Positions 13,947-21,010 of a DNA stretch of 21,010 bases are shown here, one piece after another (within the stretch, counting starts at the first letter, position 1; each line of letters opens with the position of its first letter). Source of the DNA: Maritimibacter sp. (GTDB taxonomy: Bacteria; Pseudomonadota; Alphaproteobacteria; Rhodobacterales; Rhodobacteraceae). The stretch is taken from positions 1-21,010 of the forward strand of contig JAGRMP010000477.1 in NCBI GenBank assembly GCA_020441225.1. Reading direction: 5' to 3'. Position numbers and translations under genes: made by a program. The notes beneath the pieces were generated by a model that was given only the letters and a program-made list of their open reading frames with translations, was not told the DNA's origin and searched no databases.

Positions 13947-15362
13947 TCAGGAACGTGGCGACGGTCCCGGAGCTTGCGCCTGGACCGATTCCCCCACCGC
14001 CGCCCGCGACAGCCCCGTCGCCGCGCCGGCGAGGGCGAAGATGAACAACCCGAGGTCGGGCGTCGAATGGGTCAGGATGGCCGAGGACAGCATCGCCAGC
14101 ACGCCCGCCTTGGCGCCGCGGATTGCAGCGTTGCGGGCGTCGCCCGCGGGGCCGGCGGGGCTGGTCAGGAAGGCCGAGAGGAAGGCGAGGAACAGCACCG
14201 TGCCGAGCACCCCGATCGAGCCGAGACAGGCGATCAGCCAGTTCGAGGCGCGGACCGAGCCGAGCCCGGCGCCCAGGCCCCAGGTGTCGCGGAAATTGAT
14301 CAGCGCCTGGGTGTTCCAGCTCATCCGCTCGACGCCCGAATCCGATTCCATCTTGTCGAACAGGATGTCGTCGAAAAACGCGGTGACCGGCTCGACCATC
14401 TGGTAGCTCGCGGTCGCGCCGATCGCCAGCATCCACAGCAGCGCCGCCCCCGCCACCGTCACCGCGACCGAGCGGCGCTCGGCTTCGGGGCGCAGGAAGC
14501 GGAAGAAATTGAACACCGAAAACCCGATCAGGAAGACGATCAGCGACAGATAGGCCGAGGACGAGGTCGAGCGCAGCACGGCGATTGTGGCCATCGCCAG
14601 CATCCAGGGCGCGGCTTTGGACCGGTGCATCGCCAGCCAGTACTGCAGCCAGAAGCCGAACAGACCGAGCGAGAAGAAGCCGAAACTCGACGCTTCCGGA
14701 AAGCCGCCGATCATCCGCTTCATCCCCGCCATCGTGTCGGTGACCCGGATGGTGTAATTGGCGGTGCGCAGGAAATCGAGCAGGCTGTCCAGGCCGGCGG
14801 CAAAGGTCGCGACGTCGATCCAGCCCATGGCGAAATGGACCGTCGTCGCCACGATCATCGCCACCACCAGCGAGTTCGCTCTGGGGGTGCGGCGGAATGC
14901 GGTGGCGAAGCCGATGAACACGAGATAGCCCAGCACCAACCGGAAAAGCTGGGTGATATTGCCCGCCGAGGGCCCGAGCGGGTAGCGCACGATCGCGGTG
15001 CGGCTTTCGTCGCGGGCGATGGCGAAAACCTCGGTCAGCCCGGCGAAAAACCTCGGCGCAAAGATCGCCGAAAAGGCCGAGACCACGATCACCAGCGTGA
15101 GGTAGAACCCGGGCTGCCAGGGCCGCACCGAGCCCAAGAGGCTCGACCCGGCGCCGGGGGTGAGCATCAGGATCACGATCATGGCGACGGCGGCGAGATC
15201 GCCGACGATGATCGAGGCGCCGCCGAGGGCCGGCAGGTTGAACGCCGCCGCCGCCCCAAAGGGCAGGAGCGCAAAAAACACCCAGGCCCCGCGGCGCGCA
15301 CCGAGGACCAGGAGCAGGACGATCGCGACCAAGGCAATCGGGGTACTGGGAACGAACTGCAC
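13947..15362 (-). CDS. Wzy-like O-antigen/exopolysaccharide polymerase (O-antigen ligase family membrane protein)
   Basis: This protein of about 471 residues is almost entirely hydrophobic, with some ten to twelve membrane helices and a larger periplasmic loop in the second half containing MESDSGVERMSWNTQALINF and then WGLGAGLGSVRASNWL. That loop followed by G-x-G-x-G resembles the O-antigen ligase/polymerase (Wzy_C) family, which joins repeat units on the periplasmic face. Sequence conservation is low in this family, so the assignment leans on topology and on the neighbouring co-polymerase gene. The GTG at 15362 has AAAAGGG eight bases upstream; a GTG at 15383 is also in frame, but its only purine-rich stretch touches the start codon. 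It is divergent from the hydrolase gene across 143 bases. Confidence 0.75.
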   Translation of the reverse strand: MQFVPSTPIALVAIVLLLVLGARRGAWVFFALLPFGAAAAFNLPALGGASIIVGDLAAVAMIVILMLTPGAGSSLLGSVRPWQPGFYLTLVIVVSAFSAIFAPRFFAGLTEVFAIARDESRTAIVRYPLGPSAGNITQLFRLVLGYLVFIGFATAFRRTPRANSLVVAMIVATTVHFAMGWIDVATFAAGLDSLLDFLRTANYTIRVTDTMAGMKRMIGGFPEASSFGFFSLGLFGFWLQYWLAMHRSKAAPWMLAMATIAVLRSTSSSAYLSLIVFLIGFSVFNFFRFLRPEAERRSVAVTVAGAALLWMLAIGATASYQMVEPVTAFFDDILFDKMESDSGVERMSWNTQALINFRDTWGLGAGLGSVRASNWLIACLGSIGVLGTVLFLAFLSAFLTSPAGPAGDARNAAIRGAKAGVLAMLSSAILTHSTPDLGLFIFALAGAATGLSRAAVGESVQAQAPGPSPRS

Positions 15363-15505
15363 GGGGCGGACCCTTTTCGACACCCTTGTTGTTACCTGGC
15401 CCCTACCTGCCGCAAACGCACGTCGCTGTGAAGCCCGGTTGCGCGGGGCAGGCGTCTCGGGCAGTGTCGGCGCGGTTTTGGTCGGGTTTCGGTACGGGGG
15501 GCGCG

Positions 15506-17186
15506 ATGCGTCGTTTTCTTGGGTCCGCGGGTCTTTTGGCGGTCGTCTTCGCGGCTTCGGCGGTCTCGGCGCAGGCGCTGCGCGGGCCCGAGCTGCAGGC
15601 CGCGTCGAACTTCGGCCAGACCTGGAACCCGGTGGTGTTCGAGGCCGCCCGCGCCGAAGGCATCACCGCGCTGCGCGACGAGCTCCACTGGGATTACGCC
15701 GAGCGCGGCGGCAGCCTATGTCTACGACCACGAAATCCTGACCTACCCCGACCGTCATGGCCGAGGCGGGGATGACCCTCACGCTGATCGCGCTGGGCGA
15801 GCCACCCCGACCATGACGCGGGGGCGACGCCCTATACGCCCGAGGGCGTCGCCGCCTATGCCGCCTTCTTCGCCGAGACCGCGCGGCGCTTCCCGGCGGT
15901 GACCGCGGTCGAGGTCGGCAACGAGATGAACAGCGAGACCTTCACCGCCGGCCCCGCACGCGACGGCCGATATCGAGGGCCGGGCGGGGTTTTACGCCGC
16001 GCTCCTCAAGGCCACCCATGACGCGGTGCGCGGCGGGTGGCCAGAGGAGCGGCCCGAAGTGCGGATCATCGGCGGCGCCGCGCATTCGATCCCGCTCGCC
16101 TGGTTCGACGCCCTGTCCGAAGACGGCGCGGCGCCCTACATGGACGCGATCGCGCTCCACCCCTACACCACCGCGCCCGAGCAGTTCCGCCGCCAGGCGG
16201 CGCTGATGCGGGCCGTGCCGGGGTTCGAGACCCTGCCGCTCGAAATCACCGAGATCGGCACCACCGACCCCGCCGAGGCCCCGGCGCTGCTCCTCAAGAC
16301 CTACTGCCAGACCGCGCTCGCCGGGGCGACGACGCTCGCCTGGTATCCGCTGAACCCGCGCGGCGACGGCTTCGTGCCGCTCCTCGAAGACGACGGCAGC
16401 CTGACCCCGGTGGGCCGCACCTGGCAGATGATCCAGGCCGAGATGCAGGGCCGCCCGCTCAGCGATGCCGCGCCCGATCCCTTCACCTATGGCTGCCGCT
16501 TCGGCGACCGGGCGCTGGTGCTCTGGGGCGCGCCCCGCGCGGTCATCCTCGACGCCCCGGGCCTCACCGCCGTCGATCTTGCGGGCGCGCCGCTCGCCGA
16601 CCCCCGGCTCAGCCGCGAGACGCCGCTGGTGGTCCTGTCCGACGGGCCCGCGCCGGTCATCGGCGACACCCTGCACCTCGGGCCCCAACGGGTGGTGGCC
16701 GACAGTTTCGACCAGTTCGCCTATCCGGGTGCGGGGCAGGGCGGGTTCGACCGCTTCGTCCGGGTGGGGGAGGCCCGCGTCGAGTTCACCCTCGGCCCCG
16801 GCCAGCAGACCGGCGGTGTGCCCTGGACCCCCTATCTCACCACCGACCGCGACGGTTCGCTGCGGATGGATGCCGAGTTTCTGCGGCCCTCGATGTGGGA
16901 GGGCGTGCCCGCCGAGATCGTCCACGCCTACACCGCGCCCGAGGCGATGAATATCGCCGTCGAGATCCAGATCGCGCCCGCGGTCGAAAGCTCCGACGGG
17001 GTGACCCTCGCGGTCCTGTTGAACGGCGACACCCGCGCCGAGACCGGCCTGCGCAGCGCCACCGCGCTCTCGCTGCCGCCGGTCGCCGTTCAGCCGGGCG
17101 ATGTGCTGGAAGTGGTCCTCGGTCCCGGCGAGGCGCCCCAGGGCGACACCAGCGACTACCGCATCACGCTCAACCGCGCCGACTAG
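15506..17186 (+). pseudogene. Frameshifted secreted glycoside hydrolase, PslG/GH39-like TIM barrel with C-terminal beta-sandwich
   Basis: The gene starts at ATG 15506 after a G-rich ribosome-binding site. A signal peptide follows (MRRFLGSAGLLAVVFAASAVSAQA). The mature start LQAASNFGQTW and DELHWDYAE fit a clan-A barrel. The reading frame then changes four times, each time by one extra base: near 15713, 15756, 15802 and 15965. Removing one base at each gives a continuous protein of 558 residues. The repaired sequence has VGNEMN, with the expected acid/base Glu, at about 15911-15930, and LEITEIGT, with the expected nucleophile Glu, at about 16239-16262. It ends in a beta-sandwich from about 16720. 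PslG and similar enzymes trim exopolysaccharide in the periplasm. As written, translation stops after about 90 residues. Codon bias stays strong throughout, so the damage is recent or is a sequencing artefact. Confidence 0.75.
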
Positions 17187-17219
17187 GGCCGGAGCGCAAC
17201 GGCAGGGCGGCCCGGGACC

Positions 17220-17243
17220 GGCAACACCCTGTTGCCCGATTTT
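17220..17243 (+). terminator. Candidate intrinsic terminator after the hydrolase gene
   Basis: GGCAAC at 17220-17225 pairs perfectly with GTTGCC at 17231-17236 around a 5-base loop. A four-T run at 17240-17243 follows. It sits 34 bases after the hydrolase stop and 80 bases before the next start. Confidence 0.45.
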
Positions 17244-17323
17244 CACTGGCCCTCGCGCTGCTTTTGCGCGATTTCAGGACGTGACGGGAACGAGTTACAT
17301 CTTGCGGACAGCCAGGGGACATC

Positions 17324-18559
17324 ATGACCAAACGCCGCATCGTCGTTGTGAACGACGACAGCATCGCGCGCGGGGGCACCGCGGTTCTTGCCGTGATGTC
17401 GGCAAAAGCGCTCGCGGACCGCGGCCACGAGGTGATCTGGCTCTGCGGCGACGCGGGCGCCAACCCTGACCTTGCTGCCCACGGGATCGAGGTGGTCGCG
17501 CTGGGCTCGCGCCCGCTGCTCGATCTTCCTGCAAAGCGCGCGCTCGTCGAGGGGGTGCACAATTCCGCGGCCGCACGGCTGGTGGCCGATTTCATCGCCC
17601 GCCGCGACACACCCGAGACGGTCTACCATGTCCACAGCTGGGCACAGATCTTCTCGCCCGCGATCCTGCCCGCGCTGGGCCCGGTCGCGTCGCGGACGCT
17701 GCTCCACGCCCATGACATGTTTCTCGCCTGCCCGAACGGCGTCTACATGGATTACCAGAAGAACCGCGCCTGCACCCGGGTGCCCAATTCGCTCGACTGC
17801 ATCGCCACCCATTGCGACAAACGCAGCTACGCCCAGAAGCTCTGGCGGGTGGCGCGCGGGGCCCGGGTGCACCGCGCCCTGGGGTCGCTGGACGGTTGGG
17901 GCGGGATCCTCGCCATCCATCCCGGGATGAAGCCCAAGCTCGCCCGCGCCGGCTACCGGGACGACCGGCTGTTCACGGTGCGCAACCCCGCCGTCCCCTA
18001 CACCCGCGACCGGGTTCAGGCGGAAGAGAACCGGGCCCTGCTCTTTGTCGGCCGGCTCGAAGCCGACAAGGGGATCGGCGCGCTCGCCGCCGCCGCCGCC
18101 CGCGCCGATGTGCCGCTGATCGTGGTCGGCGACGGGCCGATGCGGGCCGAGCTCGAAACCCGCTACCCGAACGTGGAACTGGCAGGCTGGGTCGAGAAAT
18201 CCGGGCTCGGCGCCTATGCGGCCCGCGCCCGCGCGCTGGTGCTGTCGTCGCGCCATCCCGAGCCCTTCGGCCTGGTCCTCGCCGAAGCCGCGGCCAGTGG
18301 CCTGCCGGTGCTGGCCTCGAACACCGCCGAAATGGCGGGGGAAGTGGAAGCGGGCGGGCTCGGCTTTGCCTTCGACGTGTTTTCGCCGGCGGATTTCGAC
18401 GCCGCGATCGCGCGGATCATGGCGCTGTCGGCGGACGAGATCAGGGCGATGAGCGCGCGCGGCCATTCCGGCGCGACCGCGCTCGGCAACACCCCCGAGG
18501 GCTGGATCGATGCGCTGGAAGCGCAATACGATCGCGTTCTCGCAGAGAGCCGGGCCTGA
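17324..18559 (+). CDS. GT4-family glycosyltransferase
   Basis: This 411-residue cytosolic GT-B glycosyltransferase probably extends the repeat unit. It opens RIVVVNDDSIARGGTAVLAV, with the glycine loop of the acceptor domain, and has HVHSWAQIFSP and LLHAHDMFLACPNGVYMDY in the N-terminal half. The donor half contains ALLFVGRLEADKGIGALAAA, LIVVGDGPMRAEL and SSRHPEPFGLVLAEAAASG, with Glu313 and Glu321 forming the E-x7-E motif. Four cysteines between about 140 and 165 (ACPNG, RACTR, LDCIA, THCDK) are shared with a subset of GT4 enzymes and might bind a metal. The ATG at 17324 follows AGGGGA at good spacing. Its stop is nine bases from that of the convergent GT2 gene, so the two transcripts probably overlap at their ends. 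Confidence 0.88.
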   Translation: MTKRRIVVVNDDSIARGGTAVLAVMSAKALADRGHEVIWLCGDAGANPDLAAHGIEVVALGSRPLLDLPAKRALVEGVHNSAAARLVADFIARRDTPETVYHVHSWAQIFSPAILPALGPVASRTLLHAHDMFLACPNGVYMDYQKNRACTRVPNSLDCIATHCDKRSYAQKLWRVARGARVHRALGSLDGWGGILAIHPGMKPKLARAGYRDDRLFTVRNPAVPYTRDRVQAEENRALLFVGRLEADKGIGALAAAAARADVPLIVVGDGPMRAELETRYPNVELAGWVEKSGLGAYAARARALVLSSRHPEPFGLVLAEAAASGLPVLASNTAEMAGEVEAGGLGFAFDVFSPADFDAAIARIMALSADEIRAMSARGHSGATALGNTPEGWIDALEAQYDRVLAESRA

Positions 18560-18568
18560 GCCGCGCGG

Positions 18569-19570
18569 TCACAGTTCCAGAATACGGCTCGGTGACAGGT
18601 CGCCGCGGAACAGATCGATGAAAGCGATCATGTTGCCCTTCAGCCGGCCGCGGAAATCCGCATAGGGGCGCGGCTGGAACGAATGCAGGAGGTTGGAGGC
18701 TATGTTGCGCCCGGCGATCCAGAACACGTGCTGGAGCGTCATCGAGCCCTTGTCGAGCAGGTAGATGGGGTTGGAAATCTGCGAATATCCGAGCCGCACG
18801 CCGGGCGTACGCGCGGTCTTGGTGCCCAGGTGCACCCCGCGCATGCCACCGGATTTGACCAGTTTGCCGAATTGCGCAATCCGGCGCGAGAAATCGAGGT
18901 CTTCCAGCCAGGAGTAGAGCGGCAGGTCCTCGTCGAACCACAGCTCGTAGGCGGCGACGACCGAGACCCGGAAGGCGAAGTTGCAGCCATATCCGGAATA
19001 GACCGGTCTGACCGTGTCCGGCAGGTCGTCGGAGTTGAGCCCGGTGAGCAGCGCCCGCCCCTGTTCATGGCTGTAGCCGGGGCCGATGATACCGTCGGCC
19101 AGGACCGTGCCGGTGGCGAGCACGACCTCGGGGTCGTTCTGAAACACCTCGAGGGTTTTCTGCAGGTAGTCCGGTGCCATCAGGAAATCGTCGTCGAGCA
19201 TCAGCACGATATCGTCGGGCTTGCATTCCTCGAACACCCGGTTGCGCTGCGCGGTCGCGCCCTTGCGGCCGTAGACCACCGTGGCCGGGAACGGCAGGCT
19301 GTCGGGGTCGAGGTCGCCGATGTCCTCGGGATTGACCAGGCTCAGGATCAACAGGTCCGGAAGCCGGTTCTGCAGCGCGATCGCGCGCACCGTGTCGGGC
19401 AGGATCTGGGCCCGGCCGGTCGAGGGGATCGACACCACCAGGCGAAATCCGGTGCTCGGGTTCGGCAGGCCGCGCAGGATCGGGCCCGCGGGCCCCAGGT
19501 TGTCTCGATTGCGGTCGGGAAGGTCACTGGCGCGGCCGGTCCAGTCCCGCGCCTTGAGGTTCTTCGTCAT
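18569..19570 (-). CDS. GT2-family glycosyltransferase
   Basis: This 333-residue protein has a GT-A fold typical of family 2. After a leader of about 45 polar residues it reads FRLVVSIPSTGRAQILPDTV, then TVVYGRKGATAQRNRVFEE, then IVLMLDDDFLMAPDYL, where Asp126-128 supply the DXD-type metal and nucleotide-sugar site. LPLYSWLEDLDFSRR further on carries the ED pair used as catalytic base in GT2 enzymes. It has no membrane helix and should act on the lipid-linked intermediate at the cytosolic face. I chose the ATG at 19570; a GTG at 19615 is also in frame and overlaps the end of the priming transferase gene. With the ATG, the gap to that gene is 34 bases, consistent with one operon. The sugar is unknown. 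Confidence 0.85.
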   Translation of the reverse strand: MTKNLKARDWTGRASDLPDRNRDNLGPAGPILRGLPNPSTGFRLVVSIPSTGRAQILPDTVRAIALQNRLPDLLILSLVNPEDIGDLDPDSLPFPATVVYGRKGATAQRNRVFEECKPDDIVLMLDDDFLMAPDYLQKTLEVFQNDPEVVLATGTVLADGIIGPGYSHEQGRALLTGLNSDDLPDTVRPVYSGYGCNFAFRVSVVAAYELWFDEDLPLYSWLEDLDFSRRIAQFGKLVKSGGMRGVHLGTKTARTPGVRLGYSQISNPIYLLDKGSMTLQHVFWIAGRNIASNLLHSFQPRPYADFRGRLKGNMIAFIDLFRGDLSPSRILEL

Positions 19571-19604
19571 TCTGTTGCTCTTGACTGTGTACCGTACAGG
19601 GGGC

Positions 19605-20306
19605 TCAGCTAGCACCCTCTTGTGTCAGAACCACGGCGAAGGTTTTGACGACGATGCGCAGATCGTCCGCCAGGGTCGCATTGCGGACATAGTCCACGTC
19701 CAGCGCCACCCGCTCGTCATAGCTGGTCAGGTTGCGTCCACCCACCTGCCAGGCGCCGGTGATTCCCGGACGCACGGCGAAATAGTCGGCAAAGTGCATC
19801 CCGTAACGCTTCGCTTCGTCGGCGATGATCGGACGCGGACCGACGATCGACATGTCACCCTTGAGCACGTTCCAGAACTGCGGCAGCTCGTCGAGCGAGG
19901 TCTTGCGCAGAAACTTTCCGACCGGGTGAATACGCGGGTCGTTCGTCAGCTTCTGGTCGCGGTCCCATTCGGCCCGGGCCACCGGGTCGGTCGCCAGCAG
20001 GTGGGCGAGCACTTCGGCGCTGTCGACCCGCATCGAGCGGAACTTCAGGCAGTAGAACGGTTTGCCGTTCTGCCCGATCCGCTGGTGTTTGTAGAAGACC
20101 GGGCCGTTGTCGCCGACGCGGTTCGCGATTGCGATGACCAGAAACAAAGGCGCGAGCGTGAACAATGCCGCGACTGCGAAAATCTTGTCGAAAACAAGCT
20201 TTCCGAAAGAGATTTCCCCACCCCGGGACCTGAAATTGGCCCTGGGTACCTGATGACCGATCCGCACAGCTTCCCGTGTCGGGAGCGGTCCCGCTTCAAA
20301 ACTCAT
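19605..20306 (-). CDS. ExoY-type priming sugar transferase (undecaprenyl-phosphate hexose-1-phosphate transferase)
   Basis: This 233-residue monotopic membrane enzyme starts the repeat unit by moving a sugar phosphate, often galactose or glucose, from its nucleotide to undecaprenyl phosphate. After a short polar leader there is one hydrophobic segment at about 35-60 (KIFAVAALFTLAPLFLVIAI). Then follow the signature motifs: KHQRIGQNGKPFYCLKFRSM, DPRIHPVGKFLRKTSLDELPQ with the catalytic Asp-Glu pair, NVLKGDMSIVGPRP, and VRPGITGAWQVGGRN. Its length matches the short ExoY form, which lacks the extra N-terminal helices of WbaP. The ATG at 20306 has GGGGG seven bases upstream; an in-frame GTG at 20330 has no such site. 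The GT2 gene lies just downstream in the same direction. Confidence 0.93.
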   Translation of the reverse strand: MSFEAGPLPTREAVRIGHQVPRANFRSRGGEISFGKLVFDKIFAVAALFTLAPLFLVIAIANRVGDNGPVFYKHQRIGQNGKPFYCLKFRSMRVDSAEVLAHLLATDPVARAEWDRDQKLTNDPRIHPVGKFLRKTSLDELPQFWNVLKGDMSIVGPRPIIADEAKRYGMHFADYFAVRPGITGAWQVGGRNLTSYDERVALDVDYVRNATLADDLRIVVKTFAVVLTQEGAS

Positions 20307-20419
20307 TTGCTGTCCCCCTAGTACACACACCGACCCGAACGAAAATTAGACGGGTTTCGGCCGCCTGTCTGCCACATCCGCGCCCAATTTCTGCCTAAAT
20401 CACGGAAACGTATTGTTCA

Positions 20420-20433
20420 TGGTACATTTACCA
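20420..20433. promoter_or_regulatory. Inverted repeat TGGTA-N4-TACCA upstream of the priming transferase
   Basis: The 5-base arms are perfectly symmetric and lie about 115 bases before the start at 20306. On the minus strand the arm TTGGTA (20434-20429) could double as a weak -35 box with TACGTT 16 bases on, so a bound protein there would affect transcription. No regulator family is recognised. Confidence 0.35.
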
Positions 20434-20455
20434 AGATAATTCCCCGTACTTTTCG

Positions 20456-20482
20456 CGATTGTCCATCGTTGGGAGACAATCG
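20456..20482. promoter_or_regulatory. 8-bp inverted repeat CGATTGTC-N11-GACAATCG
   Basis: Both 8-base arms (20456-20463 and 20475-20482) are exact complements, separated by 11 bases. The centre lies about 22 bases beyond the TGGTA dyad, or 42 bases centre to centre, close to four helical turns. No T-run follows on either strand. An operator site is more likely than a terminator. Confidence 0.4.
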
Positions 20483-21010
20483 ACGTGCCGCAGCGCAGCA
20501 TACGCCGGGTCTTTCGCTGTCGTAAAGGTTGATATTGCCTCCAGATTCACGCCCGCGCCTGCGAATCAAGCACGATTCGGATCGCCGGGTCGGTCCCGGG
20601 CGGGGCATACGGCCGGGACAGGCGGTGCGCCAGCGCGAATTGCGGCTGCGGGAGTCGCTGCGGGGCAGCGTGCGGACCCGGTCGCCGCCCTGCCGACCAC
20701 CCGCTGGACCCGCCCGCCGGACCGCCTCCAACATCCGCCAGCCACCCCGCCGGGGCCCTGATCCGCCCGCCCGAGGACCAGGCGTCCCCGGCCCTTCCCG
20801 CGGCGAGGCCGTCCGAAACCCGACCGGGCCGTGCCGGGCCGGCTGGCTCCAGCGCTCCCAGGCGGGTAGGCGTAGGCTGTCGCACCCCGGCCGGGCCGGA
20901 ACGGCAGGCGGGCGGGACGCGACGGGCGCGGGCACGTCCCGGGCACCGGCCGTCTGGCGATTGATCGCAATGCGTGACCAATGCACAGAGAGGGGCGAGA
21001 TTGCACGCGG

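Larger units (their letters stand above)
20331..21010. other. 680-bp region upstream of the priming transferase, no convincing gene
   Basis: The first 150 bases are AT-richer and hold two inverted repeats (20420-20433 and 20456-20482), so they are probably the promoter/operator region of the priming operon. From about 20500 the DNA is extremely GC-rich. Open frames there on both strands are dominated by Arg, Pro and Gly, carry no family motif, and overlap each other. I see no gene, tRNA or repeat I can support. A GAGAGGGG at 20985-20992 near the edge could precede a start just beyond the window. Confidence 0.4.

Noticed and set aside
13944..15431. 495-codon open frame on the plus strand opposite the polymerase
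   Set aside because: The minus strand encodes a clean multi-helix membrane protein. The plus frame is charged low-complexity sequence.
16026..17186. Treating the 386-codon frame as an independent intact gene
   Set aside because: It begins in the middle of the barrel domain, lacks the signal peptide and the first catalytic Glu, and joins cleanly to the upstream pieces once single-base shifts are corrected.
20417..20986. Open frames of 100-189 codons at the right end
   Set aside because: Several overlap in different frames and strands, all dominated by Arg, Pro and Gly, with no ribosome-binding site, motif or codon pattern like the real genes.
1..21010. CRISPR arrays, tRNA or rRNA genes, insertion sequences
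   Set aside because: I saw no regularly spaced repeats with unique spacers, no cloverleaf with a CCA-type end, no rRNA-like stretch and no transposase or terminal inverted repeats.

Overview
The window is GC-rich DNA with a strong bias for G/C at third codon positions, GTG and TTG starts, and alphaproteobacterial-style proteins. I infer an alphaproteobacterium, most likely of the Rhodobacterales/Paracoccaceae; this rests on composition and family resemblance, not on a marker gene. Most of the window is one exopolysaccharide or capsule locus of the Wzx/Wzy-dependent type.

Layout. Positions 1-147 are the C-terminal tail of PutA (proline catabolism). A gene-poor 0.4 kb follows, then a four-helix PepSY-associated membrane protein (570-1712). 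The glycan locus runs from about 2.1 to 20.3 kb. On the plus strand are an acyltransferase-3/SGNH O-acyltransferase (2092-4068), a stand-alone NRPS-like adenylation/carrier/thioesterase protein (4242-6797) and a two-part protein with a GINT1-N-type beta-propeller (7043-8593). On the minus strand, reading right to left, are a Wzy-like polymerase (15362-13947), a Wzc-type tyrosine autokinase/co-polymerase (13610-11490), a GT4 glycosyltransferase (11473-10286) and a Wzx-like flippase (10111-8696). On the plus strand again are a PslG-like glycoside hydrolase broken by four single-base shifts (15506-17186) and a second GT4 enzyme (17324-18559). On the minus strand are an ExoY-type priming sugar transferase (20306-19605) and a GT2 glycosyltransferase (19570-18569). 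The last 0.7 kb holds the upstream region of the priming gene and no convincing gene.

How the genes fit together (inference from families). The ExoY-like enzyme loads the first sugar phosphate on undecaprenyl phosphate. The GT2 and two GT4 enzymes extend the repeat unit, Wzx flips it, Wzy polymerises it and the autokinase sets chain length and export. The O-acyltransferase, the NRPS-like protein and the propeller protein look like decoration functions. The hydrolase would trim or release polymer if it is intact. No outer-membrane Wza channel and no Wzb phosphatase lie in the window.

The least ordinary part is the 2.1-8.6 kb arm. There a monomodular A-PCP-TE protein with no condensation domain sits between a glycan acyltransferase and the propeller protein, which suggests an amino-acyl or other carboxylic-acid decoration of the polysaccharide.
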